64,000 nucleotides of DNA from Calditrichia bacterium (GTDB taxonomy: Bacteria > Calditrichota > Calditrichia > Calditrichales > J004): positions 186,001 through 250,000 of the forward strand of contig JACKAO010000006.1 of assembly GCA_020635035.1 (NCBI GenBank), in the 5' to 3' direction. The first letter of the stretch is position 1; each line of letters opens with the position of its first letter. The notes below the pieces were generated by a model, which was not told where the DNA came from, searched no databases, and saw nothing but the letters and a program-made list of their open reading frames with translations. Shown piece after piece: positions 43,496 through 52,589 of this stretch. Made by a program: the position numbers and the translations under genes.

Positions 43496-44446
43496 ATGAA
43501 AAATAAGATTTTCCTGCTTATCTGTTTTGGATTCGCAATACACGCTTTCGCAGGAGGTTCGCGTACAAGTTCGTTTGAGTTTTTACGAACAGATTTCAAT
43601 CCGAGAACATCCGGAAGCGGGAATGCTTTTACCACAATGCGGGCTGATGTGTCCGGGATTTTTGTAAATCCTGCAGGAATGGCTTACAGCGAAAATCGTC
43701 AGTTCAGTTTTAATTATACCAGTTATCTCCTGGATATAAATGGCGGAATTGCTGCTTATTCGCAGCCACTTGAAGGTTTCGGGATTTTTAGCGCAGCAGT
43801 TACATACATGAATTATGGGTCGTTTAATGAAACCGATGAAAATGGAAATGAAACCGGTTCTTCTTTTACCCCTGCTGACTTTGCCCTTACTTTAGGTTGG
43901 GCAGATCGGTTTGAGAAGAATTTCAGCTATGGCGTAAATGTTAAATATATTCATTCATCAATCCAGGATTATAATGCATCAGCTGTGGCACTGGATTTAG
44001 GAATGATCTGGGAAGTGCCTTTCCAAAATGATTTATTCATTGCTTTCTCATTATTAAATGCCGGTTCAAATGTTGAATATTATACTAATATAAAAGAAGA
44101 GCTGCCCTTAAGCACACGTCTGGGATTTTCCAAAAAATTAGAACATCTGCCCCTGGAGATAGCTGTCAGTCTTACGGATATGAATATGGCGGAGTCTTTT
44201 GCGGATATTTTCAGCCAGTTTTCTGTAGGTGGCGAGTTTCGTTTAAGCCAGTCACTTAGACTAAGGCTTGGCTATGATAACAGGTTACATAGCGATCTTA
44301 AACGAACAGTGGATGAAAGCCAGTTCGGTGGTGTTAGTGGCGGTCTGGGGATTTTAATAAAAAACTACCGTGTTGATTATTCATATTCGAATTATAATTT
44401 ACTGGGAAATATCCATCGGTTTGGCATATCGGGAAGTATCGAATAG
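43496..44446 (+). CDS. PorV/PorQ-family outer-membrane protein, second copy
   Basis: 316 residues with a signal peptide (KIFLLICFGFAIHAFAG). SFEFLRTDFNPRTSGSGNAFTTMRADVSGIFVNPAGMAYSENRQFSFNYT is the family start (short form of the PxxARxxAMGxAxxA...NPAG pattern). The barrel continues with alternating strands such as FGIFSAAVTYMNYGSFNE and LRLRLGYDNRLHSDL, ending FGISGSIE. It resembles the protein at 32271 in layout but not closely. The gene is 13 bp after murI and 80 bp before obg, an unusual place for a T9SS-type protein. It may act as a second shuttle protein or be a generic UPF0164 outer-membrane barrel. Confidence 0.8.
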   Translation: MKNKIFLLICFGFAIHAFAGGSRTSSFEFLRTDFNPRTSGSGNAFTTMRADVSGIFVNPAGMAYSENRQFSFNYTSYLLDINGGIAAYSQPLEGFGIFSAAVTYMNYGSFNETDENGNETGSSFTPADFALTLGWADRFEKNFSYGVNVKYIHSSIQDYNASAVALDLGMIWEVPFQNDLFIAFSLLNAGSNVEYYTNIKEELPLSTRLGFSKKLEHLPLEIAVSLTDMNMAESFADIFSQFSVGGEFRLSQSLRLRLGYDNRLHSDLKRTVDESQFGGVSGGLGILIKNYRVDYSYSNYNLLGNIHRFGISGSIE

Positions 44447-44526
44447 CTGGTAATAATAGCTTTTTGCCGCTTTTCTCTAATCTGCTTTAATTTTTCTATC
44501 ACTTATACCGGAAACAAAAAATATAT

Positions 44527-45540
44527 ATGTTTATAGATTTTGTAAAAATTCGTGTGACAGCCGGCAACGGCGGCAGCGGATGTTTAAGCTTTCATCGTGA
44601 AAAATTTGTTGATAAAGGTGGTCCCGATGGTGGAGACGGTGGACGCGGGGGAAGCATAATTATGATTGCCAATAAAAATCTGCATACTTTGCGGGATTTT
44701 AGTTACAGGCGCGAATACAAGGCAAAACGCGGACAGCATGGTATGGGTTCGAACAAGCATGGCAAAGGTGCTGATGATATCATTCTGGAAGTTCCATTGG
44801 GAACCATCGTTAAAGATACTGAAAAAGATGAGATTCTTGTAGACTTTACCGAAGACGGGCAGAAGTTCACAGTTGCCAAAGGCGGAAGGGGTGGGAAAGG
44901 AAATGCACGATATGTTACTGCCACCAACCAAAGTCCGCGGGACTGGGAAGTAGGTTTTCCCGGTGAAGAAAGGGAATTGGAGCTGGAATTAAAAAGTATA
45001 GCAGATATCGGACTGGTTGGTTTTCCCAATGCCGGTAAATCGACTCTTCTTTCACGGTTGTCGGCTGCACGACCAAAAATTGCTGATTATCCCTTTACAA
45101 CACTTGAACCCAATCTCGGCATAGTTCCATATAAAAATTTCCAGAATATTATTGTTGCCGATATCCCCGGGCTTATTGAAGGTGCACATACCGGTAAAGG
45201 ACTCGGTCATCAGTTTTTACGGCACATTGAACGCACCCGGGCGCTGGCTTATATCCTGGATATAACAGATGAAGATCCGCAGCAGCAATTGAAAACACTG
45301 CAACATGAAATTAAAGAATACAGTGATCTGCTTACTAAAAAACCAATGATTATAATTCTTAACAAGATAGATGTTGCCGGTGATGAGTTAGAATTGGAAG
45401 TTGATCATGAAACAACGATTGTTAAAATATCTGCGGTTACCGGGCAGAATATTGAAAAACTGAAAGACGCATTCTATTTGCTAATGAAAAAAGCTGACGA
45501 TTTTGAGAATAATTTTGAAACCGATGTGACAGATGAATGA
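44527..45540 (+). CDS. obg: GTPase Obg/CgtA
   Basis: 337 residues. The glycine-rich Obg fold comes first (MFIDFVKIRVTAGNGGSGCLSFHREKF, GGPDGGDGGRGGSI). The G domain has GFPNAGKSTLLSRLSAARPKIADYPFTTLEPNLG (P-loop and switch I), DIPGLIEGAH (G3) and ILNKIDV (G4), then KISAVTG (G5). Obg is an essential GTPase in ribosome assembly and stress control. It lacks the C-terminal OCT domain, and the last residues are acidic. It overlaps dprA by 8 bp. A short AT-rich gap of 80 bp, with GGAAAC near the start, separates it from the previous gene. Confidence 0.97.
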   Translation: MFIDFVKIRVTAGNGGSGCLSFHREKFVDKGGPDGGDGGRGGSIIMIANKNLHTLRDFSYRREYKAKRGQHGMGSNKHGKGADDIILEVPLGTIVKDTEKDEILVDFTEDGQKFTVAKGGRGGKGNARYVTATNQSPRDWEVGFPGEERELELELKSIADIGLVGFPNAGKSTLLSRLSAARPKIADYPFTTLEPNLGIVPYKNFQNIIVADIPGLIEGAHTGKGLGHQFLRHIERTRALAYILDITDEDPQQQLKTLQHEIKEYSDLLTKKPMIIILNKIDVAGDELELEVDHETTIVKISAVTGQNIEKLKDAFYLLMKKADDFENNFETDVTDE

Positions 45541-46621
45541 TTCTGCTGTAAAGGCATTACTTTCTTTGTATTCAGTGCCGGGAATCGGCCCGGTAAGAAT
45601 GCGCAAACTGATATCTTATTTTGGGACTCCGCAAAAAGTACTTGAAGCCGGCGTAAGACGCTTAAGTGAGATAGAAGGTATTGATAACAAAACCGCTGAG
45701 CGAATTAAAAGCGGGATTAATGAAGATTTTGTATACAATCAGTTACATCTGTTAAAAGAACACAACGCACAGGTTCTGACATTTTGGGATGAAAGTTATC
45801 CTGACCGACTGAAAAAAATTTATGACCCACCTGCTTTTCTTTTTGTTAAAGGTGACATTTCCCTTTTAAATAATAAAGCGTTTGCTATTGTTGGGACGCG
45901 CGTGCCCAGCTCTTATGGAAAAGCAATTACAGAACAATTTGCAAGAGAGTTAATCTTAGGACATAATTTAACTATTATCAGTGGCTTTGCCCGTGGCGTT
46001 GATACGGTTGCACATACTACAGCATTAAAAAACAATGGAAAAACAATCGCGGTACTTGGCAATGGCCTTGATGTAATTTATCCACCGGAAAATAAAAAAA
46101 TCTATGATGATTTTTTGAAGAATGGCCTTTTTATCAGTGAATATCCATTTAATACAAAACCGGATGCAGGAAATTTCCCAAAGCGAAACCGAATTATCAG
46201 CGGTTTAAGCATGGGTGTTCTCATTACGGAAGCAGGCATGCAGAGTGGAGCATTACTAACGGCTATGTATGGATTGGATCAAAACAGGGAAATCTTCGCG
46301 GTGCCCGGGCCGATAACTTCCGGAAAAAGCAGCGGATCCAATAATTTATTAAAGCAGGGTGCTAAACTTGTGCAAAGCATTGACGACATTGTATCAGAAC
46401 TTTCGGGACAACTGCAAGCCAGTCCTTCTGTTAACCAAAAACCCGATTTAAAAGGAAAAGAGAAGATCATATATGAACTGCTTGATGGCGAAGCACTTCA
46501 CATTGATCAACTTGCAATAAAAGCCGGATTATCAACATCTGAAATTCTGACAACCCTTCTTACAATGGAGCTAAAAGGGGTTGTAAGGCAAATGGCCGGG
46601 AAAATGTTTACCCGTTTATAA
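45533..46621 (+). CDS. dprA: DNA-processing protein DprA
   Basis: 362 residues. An N-terminal helix-hairpin-helix/SAM-like part (LYSVPGIGPVRMRKLISYFG, LSEIEGIDNKTAERIKSG, about 10-65). The Rossmann core (about 85-290) holds AFAIVGTRVPSSYGKAITEQFARELI, TIISGFARGVDTVAHTTAL, VLGNGLDVIYPPENKKIY, FPKRNRIISGLSMGVLITEAG and SGSNNLLKQGAKL, all DprA hallmarks. The C-terminal winged-helix-like domain (KEKIIYELLDGEALHIDQLAIKAG) is present. DprA loads RecA onto incoming single-stranded DNA in natural transformation. It overlaps obg by 8 bp. No other competence genes are in the window. Confidence 0.95.
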   Translation: MNDSAVKALLSLYSVPGIGPVRMRKLISYFGTPQKVLEAGVRRLSEIEGIDNKTAERIKSGINEDFVYNQLHLLKEHNAQVLTFWDESYPDRLKKIYDPPAFLFVKGDISLLNNKAFAIVGTRVPSSYGKAITEQFARELILGHNLTIISGFARGVDTVAHTTALKNNGKTIAVLGNGLDVIYPPENKKIYDDFLKNGLFISEYPFNTKPDAGNFPKRNRIISGLSMGVLITEAGMQSGALLTAMYGLDQNREIFAVPGPITSGKSSGSNNLLKQGAKLVQSIDDIVSELSGQLQASPSVNQKPDLKGKEKIIYELLDGEALHIDQLAIKAGLSTSEILTTLLTMELKGVVRQMAGKMFTRL

Positions 46622-46627
46622 AAATAA

Positions 46628-46644
46628 ACAATTGGAAAAATTGT
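46628..46644 (+). promoter_or_regulatory. Hairpin enclosing the ribosome-binding site of the next gene
   Basis: ACAATT-GGAAA-AATTGT, a 6-bp stem with 5-nt loop, ends one base before the ATG at 46645. The purine-rich GGA that would pair with 16S rRNA lies in the loop. It may reduce translation; the stem is short and AT-rich, so the effect is uncertain. Confidence 0.3.
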
Positions 46645-47028
46645 ATGCGAAAACTTCTGTGGTTGTGTTTTTTATTGTCTTATTGTCAGCCTGCAACTGA
46701 GAAAATGAACAATCTAACCGAAATAGAACAAATTGCATTTGAAAAATATACAGATAAGTATATATTAAACAAGAATACAAATGGTTCGCACACTTTGTGT
46801 ATTAAGCATGAACCTGATACAAAAACGCAACCATTTACCCCCCTGAGTTTTTTCATTTTTGATAACACAGAGAACAAGGTCGTTTTTGAAGATAATCTGC
46901 CCAATGGTGATGTGGAGTGGTTAAACGATTTTCAGATTAAGGTAACTACTTTTCCGGGGATTGTTCAGCCAGGTAAAGAGAATCCGAGAAGTTATATTTT
47001 TGATATTAATTCAGGCAAAAAAAATTGA
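46645..47028 (+). CDS. Small putative lipoprotein, unknown
   Basis: 127 residues. MRKLLWLCFLLSYCQPATEK looks like a lipoprotein signal with cysteine near residue 14, although the lipobox is short. The rest is a small, mixed-charge domain (TPLSFFIFDNTENKVVFEDNLPNGDVEWLNDFQIKVTTFPGI) with no recognised family. It lies 23 bp upstream of the BNR propeller gene and could be co-transcribed with it. Codon use looks ordinary. The ATG has no strong ribosome-binding site and sits at the end of a hairpin. The reading frame is likely real, but function cannot be stated. Confidence 0.6.
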   Translation: MRKLLWLCFLLSYCQPATEKMNNLTEIEQIAFEKYTDKYILNKNTNGSHTLCIKHEPDTKTQPFTPLSFFIFDNTENKVVFEDNLPNGDVEWLNDFQIKVTTFPGIVQPGKENPRSYIFDINSGKKN

Positions 47029-47051
47029 ATTCATTTTAACAGGAGTAATTC

Positions 47052-50000
47052 ATGAAAAAAATTACAGCTATATTTTTAACAGTGACTGTTTTGGTGACAG
47101 TATACTTTTTTCTGAATCCCTTAGGGGAGACAAAATCGCGAAAGGATCTGAGCAAATACACTAAGGTAGAGAAAGAAGAACTTTATGAGTCTGAAAATTA
47201 TGGAGAGAATGAAGAATACTCCGAGACAGATTCTCCTGATAAATTTGCAGAAATGGAAAGAGCAATTCGTACACGCGAGGGCCAGGATGAACCGCAATAC
47301 GAATTTAATTATAAGATAAAAGAATTGCTTAAGGCGCAGAAAGTCTTAAATACAAAAGAGCTGACAGCAAAAAATATGATGAAAACTGCAGGAACTGTTC
47401 AATTTGTTGAACGTGGCCCGGGAAATGTTTCGGGACGTACACGTGGTTTGGTCGTTGATCCGGATGATCCAAATTTTGATACCTGGTATGCAGCTTCTGT
47501 TGGTGGTGGTGTTTGGAAAACCACTAATGCTGGTCAGAACTGGACAAAGATTACACCTGAAGTAGGCAATCTTGCAACAAGCACTATTGTTCAGTCCAAG
47601 TCAAATCCGGATGTGCTTTACATAGGCACAGGAGAAGGATTCAGGAACGTTGATCAGATTGATGGCAGCGGTATCTGGAAATCTGAAGACCGTGGTGTTA
47701 CATGGGCACAGTTAGAGAGTACAGCCAATCTTAATTTCCAGAATGTTATGCGATTAATCGTCAATCCGGCAGATGAAAATATTGTACTTGCTGCAACAGT
47801 TCCGGGCTTTCGCCATAATTCTGCTACTGCAGCAGCATCAGGCATCTGGCGATCTGTTGATGGTGGTTTGAACTGGACAAAAGTGTATGAAAACACAGGT
47901 AATCATGTTCAGCATCTGATTGCAGACCCGACAAATTTTAATATTCAATATGCCACAGTAAATGCTCTGGGTGTGATCAAGTCGACTGATGGCGGGCAGA
48001 CCTGGACTAATTCATCAACCGGAATCAGCCAGGCAGCACGACTTGAAATAGCCATTGCTTCTTCTGATCCAACACGTTTATATCTCTCAGCTGAAGGCGG
48101 CAGTTCAGGTTCCGGTTCAACCTTATATATTTCACGTAACAGCGGACAAAGCTGGACAGGAGCTATTGAAGCAGAAGGCGGTACAAATATTAACTGGCTT
48201 GGCGGTCAGGGTTGGTACGACAATACAATTAATGTTAATCCTTATGATGAGAATGATGTGTATGTAGGTGGCATAAACATCTGGCGTATAAAAGTTAACA
48301 ATGATAATACAATCGTCACAACGGTTGTAACTGATGGTTACGGCCAGTTCGGCGGTTCTTCAAAAGGTGTGCATGTAGATCAGCACAATATAGTTCTGGT
48401 TAAAACAGATGTTGAAAATCAGAAATTCAGAATGATTAATTGTAATGATGGCGGCGTTTCTTATTCGGATGATGAAGGTGAAACATACTCCCATACCGAA
48501 AATGGATTGAATACATCACAGTTTTATGGCGTGGATAAGAAAAATGGATCCGATGAATATGTTGGTGGTATGCAGGATAATAATTCATTTCAGTCGCCTG
48601 CAGATCCCGGTCCTTTGTCGGCTTGGGATGTAAAGTGGGGTGGAGACGGATTTGAAGCTATTTGGCACTATGGCGATCCCAATAAAATTATGGTTTCCAG
48701 TCAATATGGCAGTATCGGGCGTTCACTTAATGGCGGTTTAAGCTATTCCAGTATTGGTACAAGCCAGGGTTTTCTTGATCGCGGAGATGGTCCGTTTTTT
48801 ACAAAACTGGCAAAATCCAAACAGGATCCTGATCTGGTCTTTACAACAGGTACCAGCGGAATCTGGCGTACAGATGATTTTGGTTCATCATGGACAGTAA
48901 CGGAAATGCCAAATGGATTTTCAGGTACAGCCTATTCTTGTAATATAAAAATTTCACTGGTAAATCCGCAGGTTATATGGGCCGCTTCTTCTGCTTCAAA
49001 TAACCGCGGGCCTTATGTCTCTTTTGATGGCGGTTTTTCATTTGAAGAGACAAGTCCGCTCCCTTATACGATGGGTGACGTCAGTGGAATTGCAACACAT
49101 CCAACAGAGCGAAATACAGCTTATATTCTTTTCTCTTTTGCAAAAGCACCTAAAATCATTCGCACGCAGGATCTTGGGCAGACATGGGAAGATATCTCCG
49201 GATTTGGTGAAGGTGTTGTAAGCGAGACGGGATTTCCTGATGTAGCTGTATACAGCCTTATCGTAATGCCTTATGATACAAATATCATTTGGGCCGGTAC
49301 AGATATTGGTCTATTTGAATCGGTTGATAATGGTGCAAGCTGGCACTATGCCGCTTATGGACTTCCACCGGTTGCAATACATGAAATGGTTATTGTTAAT
49401 GATGAAGTTGTTGTAGCTACTCATGGCCGGGGAATATGGACAATTTCACTACCGGGTTTGACCGGTTATGAGCCACCAGAAACGAAACTTGCACCCAAGT
49501 TAAATTCGGTTTCTTTTACCGGCACTCAACTGACTCTTGATGCTGAATTTCGCTCAAACTATGATTCAACGCAGGTACGTGTAAATGACAAAGCAATTTA
49601 TACAGTTTTTGACAGTGTAATAACTGACAGCGTACTTAAAGTTACTTTTGAACCGGATAGCTCTTCAAAAATAAATGTTAGACTTTATTCATACTTCAAT
49701 GGGAATTATTACGTTTCACAAAAGTTTGAACTGGAAGTTTTTTCATTTAAAAATCCTGTTGCTAATTATGTAACCGATTTTGAAGATGAACCAACAGGAG
49801 ACTTTTTAGGCACTGACTTTACAATTGAGCGCTATTTTGGCTTCAGAAACAAAGCTGTCCATTCGCCACATAATTATCTTGATATGACTGAATATACATA
49901 CACATTACTTAAGCCTATCCAGGTAAGTTCAACAGATGCACGTATGATGTATTCGGATGTTGCAATTGTAGAACCGGGAGAGCCGGGTACGGTATTCGGG

Positions 50001-50594
50001 GATGAACAGTTTTATGATTACGTAGTTGTTGAAGGTTCAAAAGACGGTGTAAACTGGCTGGCACTGGCACCGGGATATGATTGCCGTTTTGATCCCACGT
50101 GGGAAGCTGCTTATGTAACTCCTACATTGTACCGGAATTTATTCCGCCGGCATACTATCGATCTGACAGATACATTTGATGCAGGTGAAACGATACTGGT
50201 TCGTTTCCGCCTTTCAACAGATCCGGAAGAAGTAGGCTGGGGTTGGGTTATTGACAGTTTACAAATTCAGGATTTTATTGTGGGAATTGAAGATGTTAAA
50301 TTTACTGCAAATACTTTCAGCCTGAAACAGAATTATCCAAATCCGTTTAATCCGACAACCAAGATTCAATTCAGTCTGGCTAAAACTTCGCCTGTTTCAC
50401 TCAGGATTTTTGATAACAGCGGTCGTGTGGTGAAAACTCTGTATTCCGGTAAAAAGCTTGAAGCCGGTACTCTGCACGAAGTGGTTTGGGATGGTACTAA
50501 CAACAATGGTAAAAATATCGCATCAGGTACTTATTATTATCAATTAAAGGCCGGTGACAGAGTGGATGTTAAAAAGATGGTACTGATACGATAA
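47052..50594 (+). CDS. Asp-box (BNR) beta-propeller protein, T9SS cargo
   Basis: 1,180 residues. The N-terminus has a hydrophobic segment (ITAIFLTVTVLVTVYFFLNP) with no clear cleavage site, so it may be a signal anchor. A charged region (about 30-120) follows. Residues about 120-810 are a large propeller with around eleven Asp-box motifs (TNAGQNWTK, SEDRGVTWAQ, SVDGGLNWTK, STDGGQTWTN, SRNSGQSWTG, TDDFGSSWTV, TQDLGQTWED, SVDNGASWHY), as in sialidase/VPS10-type proteins. A beta-sandwich (about 920-1080) precedes a T9SS domain starting LKQNYPNPFNPTTKIQFSL. No catalytic residues of a sialidase can be assigned. It probably acts at the cell surface in glycan or protein binding. Strong terminator downstream. 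Confidence 0.85.
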   Translation: MKKITAIFLTVTVLVTVYFFLNPLGETKSRKDLSKYTKVEKEELYESENYGENEEYSETDSPDKFAEMERAIRTREGQDEPQYEFNYKIKELLKAQKVLNTKELTAKNMMKTAGTVQFVERGPGNVSGRTRGLVVDPDDPNFDTWYAASVGGGVWKTTNAGQNWTKITPEVGNLATSTIVQSKSNPDVLYIGTGEGFRNVDQIDGSGIWKSEDRGVTWAQLESTANLNFQNVMRLIVNPADENIVLAATVPGFRHNSATAAASGIWRSVDGGLNWTKVYENTGNHVQHLIADPTNFNIQYATVNALGVIKSTDGGQTWTNSSTGISQAARLEIAIASSDPTRLYLSAEGGSSGSGSTLYISRNSGQSWTGAIEAEGGTNINWLGGQGWYDNTINVNPYDENDVYVGGINIWRIKVNNDNTIVTTVVTDGYGQFGGSSKGVHVDQHNIVLVKTDVENQKFRMINCNDGGVSYSDDEGETYSHTENGLNTSQFYGVDKKNGSDEYVGGMQDNNSFQSPADPGPLSAWDVKWGGDGFEAIWHYGDPNKIMVSSQYGSIGRSLNGGLSYSSIGTSQGFLDRGDGPFFTKLAKSKQDPDLVFTTGTSGIWRTDDFGSSWTVTEMPNGFSGTAYSCNIKISLVNPQVIWAASSASNNRGPYVSFDGGFSFEETSPLPYTMGDVSGIATHPTERNTAYILFSFAKAPKIIRTQDLGQTWEDISGFGEGVVSETGFPDVAVYSLIVMPYDTNIIWAGTDIGLFESVDNGASWHYAAYGLPPVAIHEMVIVNDEVVVATHGRGIWTISLPGLTGYEPPETKLAPKLNSVSFTGTQLTLDAEFRSNYDSTQVRVNDKAIYTVFDSVITDSVLKVTFEPDSSSKINVRLYSYFNGNYYVSQKFELEVFSFKNPVANYVTDFEDEPTGDFLGTDFTIERYFGFRNKAVHSPHNYLDMTEYTYTLLKPIQVSSTDARMMYSDVAIVEPGEPGTVFGDEQFYDYVVVEGSKDGVNWLALAPGYDCRFDPTWEAAYVTPTLYRNLFRRHTIDLTDTFDAGETILVRFRLSTDPEEVGWGWVIDSLQIQDFIVGIEDVKFTANTFSLKQNYPNPFNPTTKIQFSLAKTSPVSLRIFDNSGRVVKTLYSGKKLEAGTLHEVVWDGTNNNGKNIASGTYYYQLKAGDRVDVKKMVLIR

Positions 50595-50616
50595 AGAATG
50601 ATGTAAATTTATATTT

Positions 50617-50652
50617 AATGGCTGTCATTTTAATGTGGCAGCCATTTTTTTT
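50617..50652 (+). terminator. Rho-independent terminator between convergent genes
   Basis: AATGGCTG (50617-50624) pairs with CAGCCATT (50639-50646), loop of 14 nt, followed by T8. It ends the BNR protein transcript. The minus-strand gene stops just beyond its T-run. Confidence 0.75.
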
Positions 50653-51484
50653 AGTTTTTAAATATGATAGCTGAAACATAACCTACAACACGATCAAAAT
50701 CGTTACTTACCTGACCGGAATGGCCATAAGCAGTTATTCGGCAATGATTAAAATTATTAATTTTAGCGGATTTTATACCGGATATAACAGGACCATAACC
50801 ACAGGCTTCACCCTTTCTTCTAAGAATATCCTGATCCAACTTTATCTCATCAAGCGATTGTATATCAGATACTATAACTTCATCTAATTTTTTTGCCTGT
50901 TCTGCATTATAAAAATGTGATAGATCTGTACTGCTTACAATGAGTACTCTCTTGTCAGAATAAGGTTTTTCATAGTTTAAACTGGTAATAAGCTCTGCCA
51001 AATCCGCGGCGGTTTTATAGTTCTGTTCTCCCATTACTATTGGTACAAGTTTGAAAGAACCAAGGACAAATTGAAGGAAAGGTAATTGAACTTCTAATGC
51101 ATGTTCGCGACCGTGACCGATTCCTGATATCAGCACAGAATGCGAGTTCTCTGTAAGTTTCTGGCAGAATTCCATATCTGTTTCAATTTCTCCAAGCGGA
51201 GTTTTATAATTTCCAGGATAAATTGAACAGCCCTTAAAATATTCAAAATGACTTGGGGAAATAACAACTACGGTATTGTAATTTTGGCCGGAAAGCTGGG
51301 CAAATCCTTCTGCGGCAATTGCTCCGGAGTAGATGTAACCGGCATGGGGAGAAATAATGCATCCAATGTTAAGCTTTTCTGCAGGCTGTGTATTTCTGAA
51401 AAAAAGATCCAGCGTTTGTTGCAGATCTGCTTTATCAGCCGGATAGAAACTACCAGCCACTGACGGATATCTTACCTTTTGCAT
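50651..51484 (-). CDS. MEMO1-family protein (AmmeMemoRadiSam system protein B)
   Basis: 277 residues. The family features are VRYPSVAGSFYPADKADL at the start, CIISPHAGYIYSGAIAAEGF (His and Tyr near residue 45-50), VVVISPSHFEYFKG, and GIGHGREHALEVQLPFLQFV with VPIVMG. STDLSHFYN with following acidic residues completes the usual ligands, a redox-metal-like site as in dioxygenase relatives. In many genomes it is next to AMMECR1 and radical SAM partners, but neither is present here. The biochemical role is unresolved. The start MQKVRYPSVAG is standard, and the gene is convergent with the BNR protein. The upstream region is open to its own promoter. Confidence 0.93.
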   Translation of the reverse strand: MQKVRYPSVAGSFYPADKADLQQTLDLFFRNTQPAEKLNIGCIISPHAGYIYSGAIAAEGFAQLSGQNYNTVVVISPSHFEYFKGCSIYPGNYKTPLGEIETDMEFCQKLTENSHSVLISGIGHGREHALEVQLPFLQFVLGSFKLVPIVMGEQNYKTAADLAELITSLNYEKPYSDKRVLIVSSTDLSHFYNAEQAKKLDEVIVSDIQSLDEIKLDQDILRRKGEACGYGPVISGIKSAKINNFNHCRITAYGHSGQVSNDFDRVVGYVSAIIFKN

Positions 51485-51574
51485 ACCGTAACCTGTTTTT
51501 ATACAATTTAATTAATCATCGGAACGAAGTAAATTTGGGTTTTCATAGCAGGTGATTAAATAAATAAATTAGAA

Positions 51575-52450
51575 TTAATAATCGATAAAATCGACTATGC
51601 TTTGCCAGGATGTGTCCCAGGAAAAAACAATCCACATCTGCGGTAAATAGTTGAAACGGTCGTTTCCAAAAACAGGATCTTCGCGCATATTTTTTGCTGG
51701 CGATAATGAAATTCCCAAATCCATAAAATACTGCTGGTATACCCGAATTTTAAAATTTAATGCTGCAAGTAATCCGGAACGTATCAGCTTTGAATACTCA
51801 GGTTTTTTACTGAAATAATATCTGCCGCCACCCAGTAATTCCATCGATAAAATATTTCTGTAAAGCTCTGCTTTGTAGGAAAAAACCGGTGAAATCCAGG
51901 ATGGTTTAAACTCTGAAAAAAAAGAAATATCCAGGATTGGGGTGAACAGGTCTCCTTTAAAAAAGTCCGGTTTAAACGAACTTGAAAAATGTGTGGAAGC
52001 CAGTAAAGCTATGCCTTTATCTCTGGAATAAGGCAAATGTACTTTCTGAATTGCCCGCATCCGGTGCCACGTATTCTGGATTGTTTCACCGGCAAGATCA
52101 CCTTTGTAAATTATTCCGATTTGTGGCTGAAAATCTAAAAAACCTTGCTTAAAATTTTGTGCCAGGCCAGCAGTTATCAAATCAAACCGATAATTAAAAT
52201 AACGTGAAGTGATCGTATTATATGTTACCGAAAGTTTTCGATCATCTTTATATAGTCTTAATAAAAACGATGTTGTAAGAAAGTCATCGGCACCTATGTA
52301 ATTTTCACTTTTTCCATTTAACCATGTTGCTGAATAATTATCATTGACATAGGCAAACGACCATGAAACATCATGGCTTTGGTTTAAACCGGCATCTTGT
52401 CCGAATAGTATGTTCGAACAAAATATTGCTAATAGAATAATCTTTATCAT
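51575..52450 (-). CDS. Putative outer-membrane beta-barrel protein
   Basis: About 291 residues if the ATG at 52450 is used. This gives a signal peptide (MIKIILLAIFCSNILFGQ) and is preferred over TTG at 52501. The rest alternates hydrophobic and polar residues with many aromatics (VSWSFAYVNDNYSATWLNGK, FQPQIGIIYKGD, ISPVFSYKAELYRNILSMELLGGGRYYFSK), ending in DTSWQSIVDFIDY with a terminal Tyr. This fits a small outer-membrane barrel. NDNYSATWLNG faintly resembles the start of the lipid A deacylase LpxR/DUF2219 family, but catalytic residues are not identifiable, so I do not name it. It is divergent from the histidine kinase gene and shares with it an intergenic region that holds a perfect 9-4-9 dyad. 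Confidence 0.65.
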   Translation of the reverse strand: MIKIILLAIFCSNILFGQDAGLNQSHDVSWSFAYVNDNYSATWLNGKSENYIGADDFLTTSFLLRLYKDDRKLSVTYNTITSRYFNYRFDLITAGLAQNFKQGFLDFQPQIGIIYKGDLAGETIQNTWHRMRAIQKVHLPYSRDKGIALLASTHFSSSFKPDFFKGDLFTPILDISFFSEFKPSWISPVFSYKAELYRNILSMELLGGGRYYFSKKPEYSKLIRSGLLAALNFKIRVYQQYFMDLGISLSPAKNMREDPVFGNDRFNYLPQMWIVFSWDTSWQSIVDFIDY

Positions 52451-52533
52451 TTGGCTTGTAGGATATAAGAATTCCTGAATGGTTGCAAAAAAAAATGACA
52501 ACTTTTAGAATTGTTGCTCATGAAAATCCAGTT

Positions 52534-52555
52534 TGAATATTAAAGCTAATATTCA
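52534..52555. promoter_or_regulatory. Perfect 9-4-9 dyad between divergent genes
   Basis: TGAATATTA (52534-52542), AAGC, TAATATTCA (52547-52555). It is 34 bp before the kinase ATG and about 80 bp before the divergent barrel gene. Symmetry and place suggest an operator for a dimeric regulator. Confidence 0.5.
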
Positions 52556-52589
52556 CTATTTTAAAACTCCTTATAATCCGGATTGAGAT

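Noticed and set aside
44584..45029. Two antisense open frames over obg
   Set aside because: obg is certain and its GC-rich glycine codons create long open frames on the other strand.
52451..52501. TTG start at 52501 extending the barrel gene by 17 residues
   Set aside because: The ATG at 52450 gives a normal signal peptide; the extension is phenylalanine-rich without ribosome-binding site.
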